From contig QXCR01000087.1 in NCBI GenBank assembly GCA_004380135.1, positions 59,895 to 123,894 on the forward strand: a DNA stretch of 64,000 nucleotides, written 5' to 3'. This stretch comes from Stemphylium vesicarium. Lineage: Eukaryota > Ascomycota > Dothideomycetes > Pleosporales > Pleosporaceae. Positions 43,196-54,802 of the stretch are shown here, piece after piece. A program made the translations under genes and the position numbers. Every line of letters starts with the position of its first letter. The first letter of the stretch is position 1. The notes below the pieces were generated by a model. That model was not told the DNA's origin. It saw only the letters and a program-made list of their open reading frames with translations, and did not search any database.

Positions 43196-44500
43196 TTATA
43201 TCAAGTCGCGCTTGACGAACTGGTCGTAAAGGCTGGATCCAAGCTTGGCAGGGGAACGCTCGACAGTGACACCAGCGCCCTCAAGCGCGGTGATCTTGGA
43301 GTTGGCATCACCCTTACCACCACTGACAATGGCACCAGCGTGGCCCATTCTCCTGCCTGGTGGCGCGGAGATACCGGCAATGAAGCTGACAACGGGCTTG
43401 TTGGCCGTGTTGTACTCCTTCAAGAAGTCGGCGGCATCCTCCTCAGCGGTACCACCAATCTCACCAATCATGATGATACCGTCAGTCTCCTCGTCCTTGA
43501 GGAAGACGTTCAGGCAGTCAATGAAGTTGGTTCCAGAGAATGGGTCACCACCGATACCAACGACGAGCGACTGACCAAGGCCGGCTTGGGTGGTCTGGTT
43601 GACGGCTTCGTAGGTGAGAGTTCCGGAACGGGAGACGATACCGACGCGGCCGCGCTTGTGGATGAATCCAGGCATGATACCAATCTTGCATTGGCCCTGG
43701 TAGAGTCAGAATCTATCCGGCCATGTTCATGTGTGCTAAAGACATACGGGAGCGATGATACCAGGGCAGTTGGGGCCGACCATGCGGGACTTGTTCTGAG
43801 TCTTGAGCATGTCCGTGATACGGACCATGTCTGCTTCAGTTAGCTTCCAAATCTCCGAAGCTGTCATCGTCTCTCATACCATGCTGGGGAATGCCCTCGG
43901 TGATACTGTCCAATGTAAGTTTCCATGTATCTTGTATTTCATATGCACACCTACGTCACAATCAGAGGAACCTCGGCGGCGATGGCCTCCTCGATACTGG
44001 CAGCGGCGACCGGCGGGCTATATTTGGTCAGACTGTGTAGCTGGTAGGGGGTCGCAGGTGGGTATAGCGTACGGGACGAAGATGGCGGTAGCGGAAGCTT
44101 GGGTCTCCCTCATGGCATCTGCGACGTTCTTGAAGACGGGCAGTCCAAGGTGCTCAGTGCCAGCCTTCTTGGGGTTTGTGCCTCCGACAACCCTTGTGCC
44201 TGCCGTAATGTCAGACCTCTTCCCCGCAGTGTCTAAACAGCCTTCTAGTCGGGCGCATACCGTATTCAATCGCTTGTTGTGCGTGGAAGCTAGCTGCGTG
44301 TTAGCATCATTTCCAATGGCGGATTCCTCTGCTCCCACTCACGTTCCCTGCTTTCCAGTGAAACCCTGGAACAGAACCTTGGTGTCGCCGTTGATGCGAA
44401 GGTTCTTAATCGTCTCGGCATATTGCGAGGAAGCCGTCGCATACTGCCTGGTTGCGGCCTTTGAGAGCGCAGAGCGCAGCGGTTGGCGGATCGACTGCAT
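43196..44500 (-). CDS. LSC1: Succinyl-CoA ligase alpha subunit, mitochondrial
   Basis: Seven exons (minus strand): 44500-44343, 44289-44261, 44199-44073, 44017-43955, 43905-43880, 43830-43748 and 43696-43196 give 328 aa (yeast Lsc1 329). TCA-cycle enzyme interconverting succinyl-CoA and succinate with substrate-level phosphorylation in the matrix. An Arg/Ser/Ala-rich presequence (MQSIRQPLRSALSKAATRQY) is followed by the CoA-binding GFTGKQGTFHAQQAIEYGT-type sequence, GTNPKKAGTEHLGLPVF, VGPNCPGIIAP, and the phosphohistidine loop GHAGAIVSGGKGDANSK. Six introns of 49-61 nt, two flanking exons of 29 and 26 nt, make this the most fragmented gene of the housekeeping block. Every junction restores the conserved sequence. 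Confidence 0.96.
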
Positions 44501-45129
44501 CGTGACTGTGGAGTGGTCACGAAAGCAAATCTGGGGTATTTGGAGGGTATCGCGGGTTCGATTTGTTGGTGGTTAGCGGACTGAGCGAAGCTGCGACATG
44601 GCGGGTGTTCTTCGGGGGAGCTTGGCCAATCTAAAATCTCGTGCCAGGGTCCGTCCGCGCCCGACAACCAACTCGACGAAAATAACTCGTTACTCTACAC
44701 CCGTGGAAATGATTACGATCTAGCGGATTTCGGAAGAAGTTTTAGATGGTCTTGACGACCAGATATGTTGAGTGTCATGAACGGTATAGTACCATGTTCT
44801 CCTACGGCATTCCATCTCGGTAAAATCTGTCTTGGAACGCTTGGGGTATCACATTGCGCTAGGCTTAGCACGCTCACATCTCATCTGAAGATCATGTACG
44901 ATGTTCTTCTGGAGAAACGGGTTGGAGAATAACTTTGCGGTAAATGGTAGCCCAAAAAGCTCAGGCTGGGCGACCACAAGGAGATTTTACTTCTGTTGGT
45001 TATTTTGCGGACATTAACCCCACTTTGACGCCAAGTTGATGGTACAACGGATTTGGTTTGGAAGCCAAAAAAAAATCCGTATTTTACATTTACTACATGT
45101 CTTGTACACAGTCAGGGTTGAGCTCGCAA
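44501..45129. other. Intergenic, uL5m 3' end to LSC1 promoter
   Basis: 629 bp upstream of LSC1 and downstream of the uL5m gene, both on the minus strand. Contains an A9 tract near 45069 and the CCAAT sequence listed separately. No gene seen. Confidence 0.5.
44626..44630 (+). promoter_or_regulatory. CCAAT box candidate upstream of LSC1
   Basis: CCAAT 126 bp upstream of the LSC1 start codon. CCAAT boxes bound by the HAP complex commonly control respiratory genes in fungi. The match is short, so this is suggestive only. Confidence 0.3.
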
Positions 45130-46285
45130 TTAGTCATTGAGCTTTCCGTAGAATGGGATGCCAATCGCTTGAAGAAGTAGACGTGCGTCCTTGTTGTTGG
45201 TAGCGTCGGTGTGAATGGTGATGTGGCAACCGGGAATCATCTTTGGGGGGTAACTAGAATTAATTAGAGAAATGTTGTTGTGTAAGTTGTTAATAGCACT
45301 CACGCGTCGTAGTTGACTTCAATCTCTGGGAACAGAGCAAGCTGGTCTGGAGTGAGACCGAAGCTCATGTTGCCGTGTCCGTCGCCAGATGAACCTGGCA
45401 CACCCTTCCATTCCTTAATCCTTGGCAGGACAACGTCGATGAGCTTGGCCAGGAAGTTGTCGGCATCTTCTCGCTCCATTGTGGAGGTGACTGAGACGTA
45501 TCTACCCTTGCGCAGTCCCCATCCGACGACATTATGCCTCGCCTTGTGCGACACTGCTCGTACGTTGCTAATGGCCTGTAGAATCATACCAGCAACATGC
45601 AAGTTGCCGCTGTTCTCTTGCGCCTCTGGTACCATGGAGTGGACGGTGACCTTGGTAATCTTGGGGACATTGCGGAAAGTGCGCGGCTCCTGCAGCAGGC
45701 GGAGGACCTCTCCCTTTCCTCGTGGGGGTCGCAGAGGACGATTCTTAAAGTACGGCGAGTCACCAGTCCATTCACGTAACCGTTGGTCGGTCTTGGGGGC
45801 TCGGTAGCCTGGGGGATAGTGCTGGTATGTGAGGGTGAGCAGGTCCGAGGCGATCTTGCTCTGGTAGGTTTGCTCGAGACGGGAGAGACTAAAGGGGCCA
45901 GGCTGATAGAGACGCGAAGATGGATCCGACTCTGGTGGTGGCTGGTGGGGGTGGAGGGGGCCGCGGTAGTACTTGGGCGAGCGGTATTGGTATCTATGAT
46001 GCATGAGCATGATGCATTGGCTGCTGTGCCATATGAGGGCCCGTACCTGCTCGGAGGTAGCTGCTTGTTGCCTCTCCTCCGCAGCCTACTCCTTGCTACG
46101 GGGTCGTAGTTCTTGACCAAGTCTTCTGCTGGCGGGGGCACTTCGAACGAAGATGCATCCTCCACCTCTTTTACTGCCTCGGACGACGCATTGCGGCGCA
46201 ACAAGGGTGCGGCCGTGCGGATGGTCGGCCTCGCAGTCTTTCCCAGAACAGTCGCTGTCCGCAGAGGCAGCTCGCGCATGGCCAT
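45130..46285 (-). CDS. MRPL7: Mitochondrial large-subunit ribosomal protein uL5m (MRPL7)
   Basis: Exons (minus strand) 46285-46047, 45993-45304 and 45253-45130 give 350 aa. A component of the mitochondrial 54S subunit, homologous to bacterial L5. The N-terminus is an Arg/Thr/Ala-rich presequence (MAMRELPLRTATVLGKTARP) with a second possible start two codons later. The L5 core shows RTFRNVPKITKVTVHSMVPEAQE, a fungal form of the L5 N-terminal strand, then AVSHKARHNVVGWGLRKGRYVSVTSTM, LPRIKEWKGVPGSSGDGHGNMSFGL and LFPEIEVNYD. The last small exon adds YPPKMIPGCHITIHTDATN, the conserved C-terminal strand, and the ending IGIPFY. Introns are 53 and 50 nt. Confidence 0.93.
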
Positions 46286-46802
46286 GGCTGTGTGGAGATG
46301 GGCTGGTGGTGGTTATGCGCCGGGACAGCATGCACGACGTCTCGAACGGACTTTTCTGGCTATACGCTATACGCCAGGCGATGAGCGCTGCAGGGATAGG
46401 CTACAGCTAGGGTCCGCCGCCGTTAGCCAATAGGGCTACCCCACTCGTCCGCCCCGGGCTGCGACAACTCCAGTTCGACATGTGCGGCTGACTGACGGGC
46501 ATTCGGATTCGGACTTGCGAACCATGTCGTGCGCCGTAGGTTGCTGACCTCTTGCTGGGTTGCGCGTCATGATGCTTCACGCTTCTTGGCTGCCTACCCA
46601 AACTTCCATTTACCAACGCTCAACCACCCATTCGCTTCCCCACCAACCACCCGGACCACGGCTCGTCTGCACCTTCCCTGGGACGCAGCTCGTTGCCTAC
46701 CCCGCCGGCTTATAATCCTCTCACCTGGACTCTCTCTCCACGCACACCAGCAGTCGCCGCGTTTCTACTGCATGGGCGTCGCCATCCTTCACCACTACCA
46801 CC
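46286..46802. promoter_or_regulatory. Divergent promoter region (uL5m / ubiquitin hydrolase)
   Basis: 517 bp between divergent start codons. A CCAAT pentamer lies at 46427-46431, about 140 bp from the uL5m start, and the side next to the ubiquitin hydrolase is strongly C/T-rich. Confidence 0.4.
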
Positions 46803-49535
46803 ATGAACGGCATGTCGCGATTCCTCAGCCGGCGTGACAAGCATCACGAGAAGCGCGCATCCAAGCACGCCAAGTCCAAAGTGCGCCTGACCTCTCTCGC
46901 TTCTGTCAATTCCCTCAGTCCTCTGCTGTGTTCGGCCGTCGCTCCGCCCCCGGATCTTTCTCAGAACCGGCGGCGGCTGTCTGCTAGCGTTGAGACGCTC
47001 TATCACAAGCTCCCATTTGTACTGCGAACATCAGTAGAGGACAGTCTTCTATTTCTACATCAAAAAATACCGTGTCGCGCCTCTGACTATGTGCTTCTCC
47101 AGTCTCAGCCCTCCGATGTCTCGCCCAATCTCTATAGAATATTCACGAGCGAAGGTCCTAGACCCCCCGCAAACGAACATACCGACAAAAAGGTACGCCA
47201 AGGGATTTCATTGAATTCACTCTTGTTAATGAGATGCAGGTCAAGATGCTCCTTGTGCGCCTGCACGGGGCCGGCATCACGAGCATGGCAGAACAACAGG
47301 CCGAACATGCCATCGCCTGGCACCCGGACGACCTCGACAAGGCCTACGATCTTCTGGTCCTCGCAAACGAGTCGCTCGAGGGCGAGTTGAAGGACTACAA
47401 CCCAAGTGTGACCATGCTGGGCGCCGTAAACCGGAATTCGGTGACGTGCTATCTCGACGCTCTGCTATTTGCCATGTTTGCGCGACTGGACAGCTTTGAA
47501 GCCATGTTGTACGACACCTTTGAGGATGAGCCTAGGAAGAAGCTGGCTGCTGTCTTGAGGCTATGGGTAAACCTGTTAAGAAGTGGGCAGCTCATAAGGG
47601 TCGACTTGGTACAGTCTACATATATCCTTGTGACGGACATAGCTGACACACATCGCAGACTAAGCATCTTCAAGATTCGCTCGCACAATGCGGGTGGGAA
47701 GACGCGGCGCAAATACGACAGCAAGATGCATCTGAAGCCTTCACTTTCATCACAGGCGCCCTCGAACTTCCACTTCTCACCTTGAAGATGGACATCTACC
47801 ATACCGGACGTGAGGACAAAGAAGACGACCACAAGTTTGTCAACGAGCGCCTTCTCGAAGTCGCCATTCCCGAACAAGAAGACGAGCACGTCGTCACATT
47901 GGAGGACTGTCTAGAGACCTACTTCAACAACAGAATCGAGGTGAAGCGCTATCTACAGCGGCAGAACACAATATCTTCCATGAAATCCAGGGATGATGAA
48001 TATGTGGACAAGGACCCCGAGAAGAGCGAAACAATACACATTGAGACGGCCGAGGTCGAAGGCTCAATGACGCCAATCGTCTCGACACCCATGTCATTTG
48101 AGCCGTCTACACCTGTGACCCCGGTGCGACCTAATTTGGAGGGCCGCCGCCGTGCTGATAGTATCTTCAGTCAGAGGTACACGCGCCAGGCAACGGATAT
48201 GAGCAAATTTGACGAGAAGAAGCATGTGCGGGATATGTTGGATAACAGCTCTGGTGGTCGGCCGCGGTCAGCTTCTCTGCTTAAGAAGGAGATCCTCATG
48301 CCAGCGTGGCAGTTCTTCAGTCTGATCCGTAAGTCGATGCTCTCATAATTTCGAACATTGCTAACAATCTGACAGCGTGGTACACCGATAACGTTCCAAG
48401 AACAGATGCACAAGTAGCTGCGCATTTCTCTGTCAAACGTCCTGTTCTAGGAATATGTTTGAAGAGGTATACCATGACCCCAAATGGCACTCCAAAGCGC
48501 CTGAACACCTACATCGACATCCCACTCGATATTGGCTTGCCCCACTTCATCTCGGATGAGAGAATGAAAGAGGAAGGCCCGCTATTTGGCAATTTCAAGC
48601 TAGTCCTACAATCGGTAGTGTGTCATCGAGGTGTGTCGGTAGACTCTGGGCATTACATTGCGCTTGTTCGTGCAAACGCTCACGAACGACCCGGCACTTC
48701 ACATTCGGAATCCGAGGACGAAGATGAGAAATGGCTGCGGTTCGATGATCTGTCGCAACAGCGCGTTACTGAGGTCGACATTAAGGAAGCTCTACGAGAA
48801 GAGTCACCGTATCTTCTCTTTTATCAAGTACAGCCTATCGACGAAGAGTTGGCATCCAGGGGCGACCCACCATCTTACGCAGAAGCGCAGTCAGGGATGT
48901 CTTCAGTAGACCCATCCCGTGAAACGCTGGCATCTATGCCTTCCACGACAGCGACAGATGCGGACGCGGGTGCCGACTGGGAGAAGATCAGCGTAGCGGA
49001 TGCAACTGCTGAAACTAACCGTACGGATGAGCCAGCCAGTCGGAACAGCATATCCAGCAATCGACGTAGCAGCATTGCTATTGAAGATGCCGAGGGGAGT
49101 GTGCGCGGACGAACTCAGCCGACAACACCAGCCGACGAAAAGAGCAGCTTCTTATCTGTTTCTCGACGAGGCTCACGCATCTGGATGTCCGGTAATGGAA
49201 AAAGTCGACCAGGCAGTCCAACTGGCGAGAATCGGCTGTCCCTTACATTATCAAGACTGACAGGCCGCGGTAGCAAGGACAAGTTGGTTACGACCGAGGC
49301 AACTACCAGTGACGAGCCAACCATAGTCATCGATCGGGTGAATAGTGCAGAGAACGATCAAAAGGAACCATCACCAGTCAAGGACAAGAAAGAATCTGGA
49401 GTCTCGCGAAGCAAGAGCAAGAGCAAAAAGGAGAAAAAGGACCGGAGGAGTAAGAGCAGAGATCCAGGTCTAAGTTTGGAGAAAGGCAAGCAAAAGGACA
49501 AGAACCGGCCGGATCGCGAGTGCATTTTGATGTGA
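46803..49535 (+). CDS. USP-family ubiquitin carboxyl-terminal hydrolase with C-terminal CaaX box
   Basis: Exons 46803-46880, 47103-47192, 47240-47608, 47659-48328 and 48376-49535 give 788 aa. Cleaves ubiquitin from substrates. The catalytic cysteine box is GAVNRNSVTCYLDALLFAMF (Cys126), the QQDASEAF segment follows, and the His box is VSVDSGHYIALVRA (His495) with the downstream WLRFDD aspartate region. The 222-nt first intron has a good acceptor (CTGAC branch, pyrimidine tract) but is itself free of stops and a multiple of three, so an 862-aa form with it retained is possible. The last ~250 residues are Ser/Lys/Arg-rich and disordered. The very end, a basic stretch then Cys-Ile-Leu-Met, is a CaaX prenylation signal, so the enzyme is probably lipid-anchored to a membrane. 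No clear named yeast ortholog comes to mind. Confidence 0.9.
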
Positions 49536-50132
49536 TTCAGCAGGCGGTACGTGAAGTCACCAAGGGGGTGGTTATTGGGGTATTGTTCGCATTGCATTGC
49601 ACCTTGTCCGCAATGTCGCGACGTTGCTTATGGGCTTGGTAGAGGAGTTTTGATCCATTAGCGCGGAGTTATTGGAGTATACATGGGCATCTGTGAATTG
49701 GTGTGTCGATTGTCTCAAGTAAGCATTTGGGTCGCGACAGGGCATACGCATCTCCGAGAACTATAGATAAGATACCCTGAATCCGAGTAAAATCGAAGAA
49801 CTGGTAATCCGCCAGACCTTTCTTTCGACCTTTTTCTTGAATTGTGAACTGCCTTTATCCTTGTAGCCATGTACTACAGCTATGTGTTCGGAGAAGGTAT
49901 TAGACGCGCGTGGAACAGTGAAGGCCAGTCGAGGCTAGTAGACGCGGGCAACCTGGCCTCTTCTTGGGTCGCGCTAAAGTTACCCTCGCCCACCACAAAA
50001 GTCGCCCGCCCGTTCCCTCACTCTCTCACTCACGTTCCGCGCCACCACATCAAACCTCCAGGACAGTCCTCGAACGATCGCCGAAGCGCATACCCCATTG
50101 TCAATTCCAAGTAGCTCGCTTCAAACTTCAAA
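49536..50132. other. Intergenic, ubiquitin hydrolase to PHO88
   Basis: 597 bp. A short frame at 49869-50114 begins with ATG in front of PHO88 and is more likely leader sequence than a gene. Confidence 0.45.
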
Positions 50133-50857
50133 ATGGCGATCAGCCCGCAAATGTACGCAAGCCCGGCAGTCCGAGGCCCGCGCAGAAGGACAGTTTGCTA
50201 ATCCCACGAATAGTTCCAACCTGGTCATCATCCTGGGGTTTATGCAAATCTCGAAAAAGATCCCATTCGATGACCCGAATGTGCTCAACGGCGTGCGCGC
50301 CCTCTACGTCGTATCCAACATCATTATTGCCAGCATCTACCTCTACGTCCAGGCCCAGATCAACAAGAAGAATGGTGCGTTTGCAGCAAAAGCCCACAGC
50401 GAACGCTACATTACAGCATAGCCGCTTAGCATATACACGGGGCAAGCGCTAACACTACGTAGACATGACCGTTGTCAAGTACGTCGAGCCCGCGCCCATG
50501 GGATCGGGCGAGGAGCCCAAGTTCGTCGCAACGACTGTCAAAGCCTACGACCTCGGCAAGCTGCGCGAGCTCTTCAAGGCCCAGATGATGGGTGTGGGCA
50601 TGATGGGCGTCATGCACCTTTACTTCGGCTACACCAACCCCCTCCTCATCCAATCCATCATCCCCCTCAAGGGCGCCTTCGAGGGCAACCTCGTCAAGGT
50701 CCACCTCCTCGGCCAGCCCGCAACCGGCGACCTCGCGAGGCCGTGGAAGGCCAGCGGTGGCATGATGGGCGCCATGGGTGGCGGCGAGATTAAGACGGAT
50801 AAGAAGAGCATTGAGGCTGCTGAGCGTGCGGGTCGTGGTGGTGTCAAGGATGAGTAG
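50133..50857 (+). CDS. PHO88: PHO88 / SND3 ER membrane protein
   Basis: Exons 50133-50152 (20 nt), 50214-50374 and 50463-50857 give 191 aa (yeast Pho88 188). An ER membrane protein first linked to phosphate uptake and now known as Snd3, part of the SND protein-targeting route. The N-terminal helix NLVIILGFMQISKKIPFDD and a second helix LYVVSNIIIASIYLYVQAQINKKND are followed by TVVKYVEPAPMGSGEEPK, YDLGKLRELFKAQMMGVGMMGVMHLYFGYTNPLLIQSIIPLKG, and LLGQPATGDLARPWKA, all typical. A Met/Gly-rich, then charged tail ends the protein. The third-exon junction has a strong CTAAC branch site. Confidence 0.95.
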
Positions 50858-52047
50858 AAGTTTTTTTCACTCGGGGACTCCAAGCCACCGCTCCGCCCCT
50901 CTAACAATCCTCTTGGAGCTTGGAGGGACGCCTTCTGCATTTACGGATTTCGCATTATGCGCTTCAGCCAGCTAGGGCTAATTTTTGGGCTGCCCGCTAA
51001 TTGTATAACATGGAGAAGAAAGCCCCTGCAGGCTTTATCGCTTATTCGCTTACTTCCGATTGACTTGTTCTCTTCCGTATTCGTGTCGAAATAATTTAGC
51101 GTGACGTTTCCCATGCCAGTTTGTTTTCCAGCGCCGAAAAACAATGAGACCCTGTGACGTCAGATCAACATGGCCTCTTCTTGTCTGTCCACCTTTAGAA
51201 AACAACGAGGCTCTGTCTGTCTGCAATGGGGTCTCTATGAGGTAGGTACATTACGTTTCATTCGTTATGGTTGTCTATGTCTATATAGTCTGCACATTCA
51301 TCCATGCTCTTCCTCTCCGACTCCCGCTCCCGCCGACTTCTTTCGCGCTCTCTTCTTATACTCGCTCACTTACATGCCCTGGGTCCTGAATTGAGTATGC
51401 CCCCCTCTCTCGCTCTCATCTCATTTTCTGCTTGCCCTTTTGATTCAAACAACCCAGAAACCCCCCCCCCCCCCCCCTCTTTGCGCCATCCTTGGCTTCC
51501 TTCTCTCCTGGCGGACGGGCAAGCATGTCCTAATATCCGGTGCTGTCTACTTATCGTCTTGATTGAGGAAAGCGAGAGAAAGATCGTGCGTAATGTTGAC
51601 ATTGGAGGCAGAGTTGAAGGTGGGGTCTGCTTAATCCTTGGATACAGACGGCGCTGGGAGGAGAGAAAGCGAAGCAGCGAAGTTATAGACTCGGAGTTGG
51701 AGTTATGTACACCCTTTTCTACGCCGCCGGGAGGGAGGGAGGGTGGAGCTGGTTACGCAGCTCATGGCAGTTGTTGTGTGGTTGCTTCGTGTGGCTATAT
51801 TGCCGTAGGTCGGAAATTGGAGGATGGGAGTATTTTTTCTTTGGGTCGATCAAGCAAGGGGCCGTGGATGCTATCTTGGTGTGTGGCCTGTTGGTGCAGA
51901 AAAAGAGTGGGCGGGCTTGTCGAGTGAACTATTTTCGTCCTATACGCATTGCTCGATGAGCGCACAGATGGGCTTCCCTTTTTGCGCTGTCCATCCAGCC
52001 AGGATTCCTGAGAAAGATCGATTTTCCTCGCCTTTTCCTTTTACCTT
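50858..52047. other. Intergenic between convergent PHO88 and Zn2Cys6 genes
   Basis: 1.19 kb without a defensible gene. A plus-strand open frame covering 51304-51927 runs through the C-tract and strongly pyrimidine-rich sequence, has skewed composition, and carries no domain. Confidence 0.45.
51461..51477 (+). repeat. C17 homopolymer
   Basis: Seventeen consecutive C within a long pyrimidine-rich tract. The exact length is uncertain because such runs are error-prone in assemblies. Confidence 0.9.
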
Positions 52048-54802
52048 TCATACCGACGATCCCGTCCATTCGGCAAAATAATTGTCTTGCATGGGCATAG
52101 CAACAGGCTCGTTCTCGTAGTTGAAAGGGTCGCCCCAGAAACCCTTTTGTCTCTAGTTAGCCAAACTTGCACATTTTACTCCTCTTGTCTGTATAACAGG
52201 AACAAAAGGGTTTACTTACAAAATCAAAGTCGGGAATGACGTCAGGATTCGTTTCCAGATCCCCAACTATATTATTGATGTTATTCAGATTAATGTCGTC
52301 CCAGCATGGTGCGCGGTCCTGGATGTCTTGCATCGACTCCAGTATATCCGGCTGGGGTTGCATTTGCTGTGGCTGAGGCTGTGGTTGCGGATGCGGCCGT
52401 GTAGGTAGGGGCTGTGGATTATACTCCACATTCGAGTTCTGGAAGACATAATTTGGGATAGCTTGCAAAGCCGGATACACGCTATTATTGCTATTCGCTG
52501 CAGTGTTTACCGGAAGCATTGATGTCGTTGTTTGTAGATTCTGAAGCATGTATGGTGGATTGGGGGGTTGGGCTGGTCCCCTTGGCGATAGGTTGGCTTC
52601 GGATACGGCTTTGTCGATCATGGCTTTGACGGCTTGCCAGGCTTTGGCGCTGTTGTTTTCGCGCAGGATGCGCGACATTTGGAGGGCGCGGAGGGCGCGT
52701 TGGCGATCTGGTGCGTCGAATAGGGGATTGCGGAGCTCGGAGAGGATGTGCATGATTGCTTGGAAGGAGGCAATGCCGCCTTTTTTATGTTAGCTTTTGG
52801 GCCATGTTAGATTTAGCACTATGTTGACGTACCAATATGCCATTGGAAGCGAGCTGCGTCAACATCCGCAGCCGCGCCGTTGAGCGCCTCTACACAGTTG
52901 ACAGACTTCTCGAAAATACTAAAACAGGTCAGCTTTTGCGAAGAACTCAGATAAGTTCTGCCTCTTGAGATACGTACGATCTGCGAATTTCATCGGAGAA
53001 GACAGCGTCTCGGTAAGCGCGGGGCATGCGAAGCCAGAAGAGTAAGTAAGAGCGCCACTCCAATAGTGAGGCCAGCCCCAAGGTCAGTCTCTCAATTGGT
53101 ATCTCTGGGTTGAGGTAGTGCAAGTATTTCCGGTGATTATCTTCGTGTACTTCGTCCAGCATGACTTTGATCTGCTCGTAGAGATCGCGTAACTCGCGTG
53201 CGGGATCTGGTCGAGATGTTCCATGGAGTCCCGAGTCCAGCATCCGCCTTTCCAGGCGATATGTGCTTTGGACTATGCGCCGTAACGCTCGCATACCAGC
53301 AAATCGAACCAGCTGGAACGTCATGGCTGTGAATCTCTGTTCGTTGTAAGGCGCTGGGCCGGGACTGGCTCCGTCGACTAGGTCTTCATCGTCGACGTTG
53401 CGTGGGAAGAGCGTTGTGTAGAAGTCTTCAGTTATGCTCGGTTCCTGGCCTTTGCATTCGGCTGCACGGAATTCCAGGTGGCCAAGTTGGTGCCACAGAC
53501 GACGGCGTAGTTCAATAGTAAGGGCGTCCATTGAGCCCGTGGGGAATAGAGATGGGTCTCGGTGTAAGCCTTGGTTCAAGGCGATGCGGAATGCTATTCC
53601 GATCAACACCCACGCCTTGCCTACTTAACGTTAACCTTGTACCTTTGGGTAATATAAAAGCGCTAAAAGCTTACCCATATCTTCCTCTCGGGTGATGCAG
53701 GTCAACCATAGTACAAATCCTTGGAAAATCTCGAGGCTGGACGTTGTGAGATAATTCTCCCGAGCGAGCGAGATTTCAATCCCCAGCTGGAAGCGGTCTA
53801 GAAGAGCTTCTTTGCTCTCGCCGAACTTGTTCTGGATGACTCTAGGGGGTAAAGAATTGATGGCAGAAAAGTAGATAGCGTAGGCCATGGGATGAGCTTC
53901 ACTGTTATATGAGGAGAATTTGCGAACCACTGATGGTCTATGCGTAATCCTCACCATGGGGTCTACATTGGCAAAATAGACTTCCAGGAGGGTATCACGG
54001 TGCTCTTGTGTGCTGGGCAGTAGGTTCTCGAGATTCGAACCTGCCCCTGCGCGACCCAAGGAGAGGAGATCAACTAAACTGCTTTGTGGGACTTCCTTCC
54101 TCTCTTCATCGGTCTTGTCGCCCAATAAGGCCTTAATGTCTTGGATCTAGTACATCATCAATAATGCATTCACCATGGTGTAGTCAAAGAGATGTGAAGA
54201 TGACGAACAAGGATTGCTCGACTCGTCAGAGCAACCCCGGTAAGACTGGAAAAAAAAACCCCCCCAGAATCTTCACTTACCTCGTCAGCAAGTAATGCAA
54301 AATGTAGCGAAGAGACGAACTGAGACTGTCCGCCATTCAGGAGAAGAGTTCCATCGCCATCGTCGGATGCTATTCCGGCTCCTTGGGAGGTCTGGCTGTT
54401 GGATGACGGGGTCAACGCTTCCGTCTCTTTCCTCTCAAGATCCACGCTGGACCGTACGGATGATGTTACGTTCGCCCCTTGTCCTGCCACAGCTCTTTCC
54501 AACAGATACTCGAGTCTGTCTAGTCTCGCTTGAACGTCACTGCTCTTTCCGGCTTTTCCACTGTGCGTCACCGCCGGTTTCGATATCCTCCCATGCGCAG
54601 CCGATGCTTGCACCTGGTCCGTCCAAGTACATGCATGCTTCCCTCGTGTACACGAGCCACAGACAGGGTGAACATGATCGCATTTGACCTTTCTTCGTCG
54701 GCATGTCAAACAGGATGAAATCACACGTTGGCGTCCTCCGCTTGGCTTGCCCGTCGTCGACCCTGGCGAATTGGATGAGGCGCCCACTTTCGTCTCGCCC
54801 AT
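52048..54802 (-). CDS. Zn(II)2Cys6 transcription factor with fungal-specific TF domain
   Basis: Exons (minus strand) 54802-54281, 54146-53675, 53620-52978, 52918-52833, 52779-52220 and 52152-52048 give 795 aa. The DNA-binding domain near the N-terminus has cysteines 31, 34, 41, 48, 51 and 58 (CLTCRRRKVKC...CGSCTRGKHAC), the standard CX2CX6CX6CX2CX6C cluster. A short linker and coiled coil (LDRLEYLLERAV) follow. The middle-homology region shows ALLDRFQLGIEISLARENYL, FVLWLTCITREEDMGKAWVLIGIAFRIALNQGLHRDP and RRRLWHQLGHLEFRAAE, typical of the fungal_trans domain. The C-terminal part has a Pro-Gln repeat (about PHPQPQPQPQQMQPQP) and acidic residues, a plausible activation region. The start was taken at MGETKV because the upstream frame lacks protein character. 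Target genes cannot be told from sequence. Confidence 0.9.

Noticed and set aside
51304..51927. 207-aa frame through the poly-C region
   Set aside because: Composition reflects the pyrimidine-rich tract and no domain is present; it sits between two convergent 3' ends.
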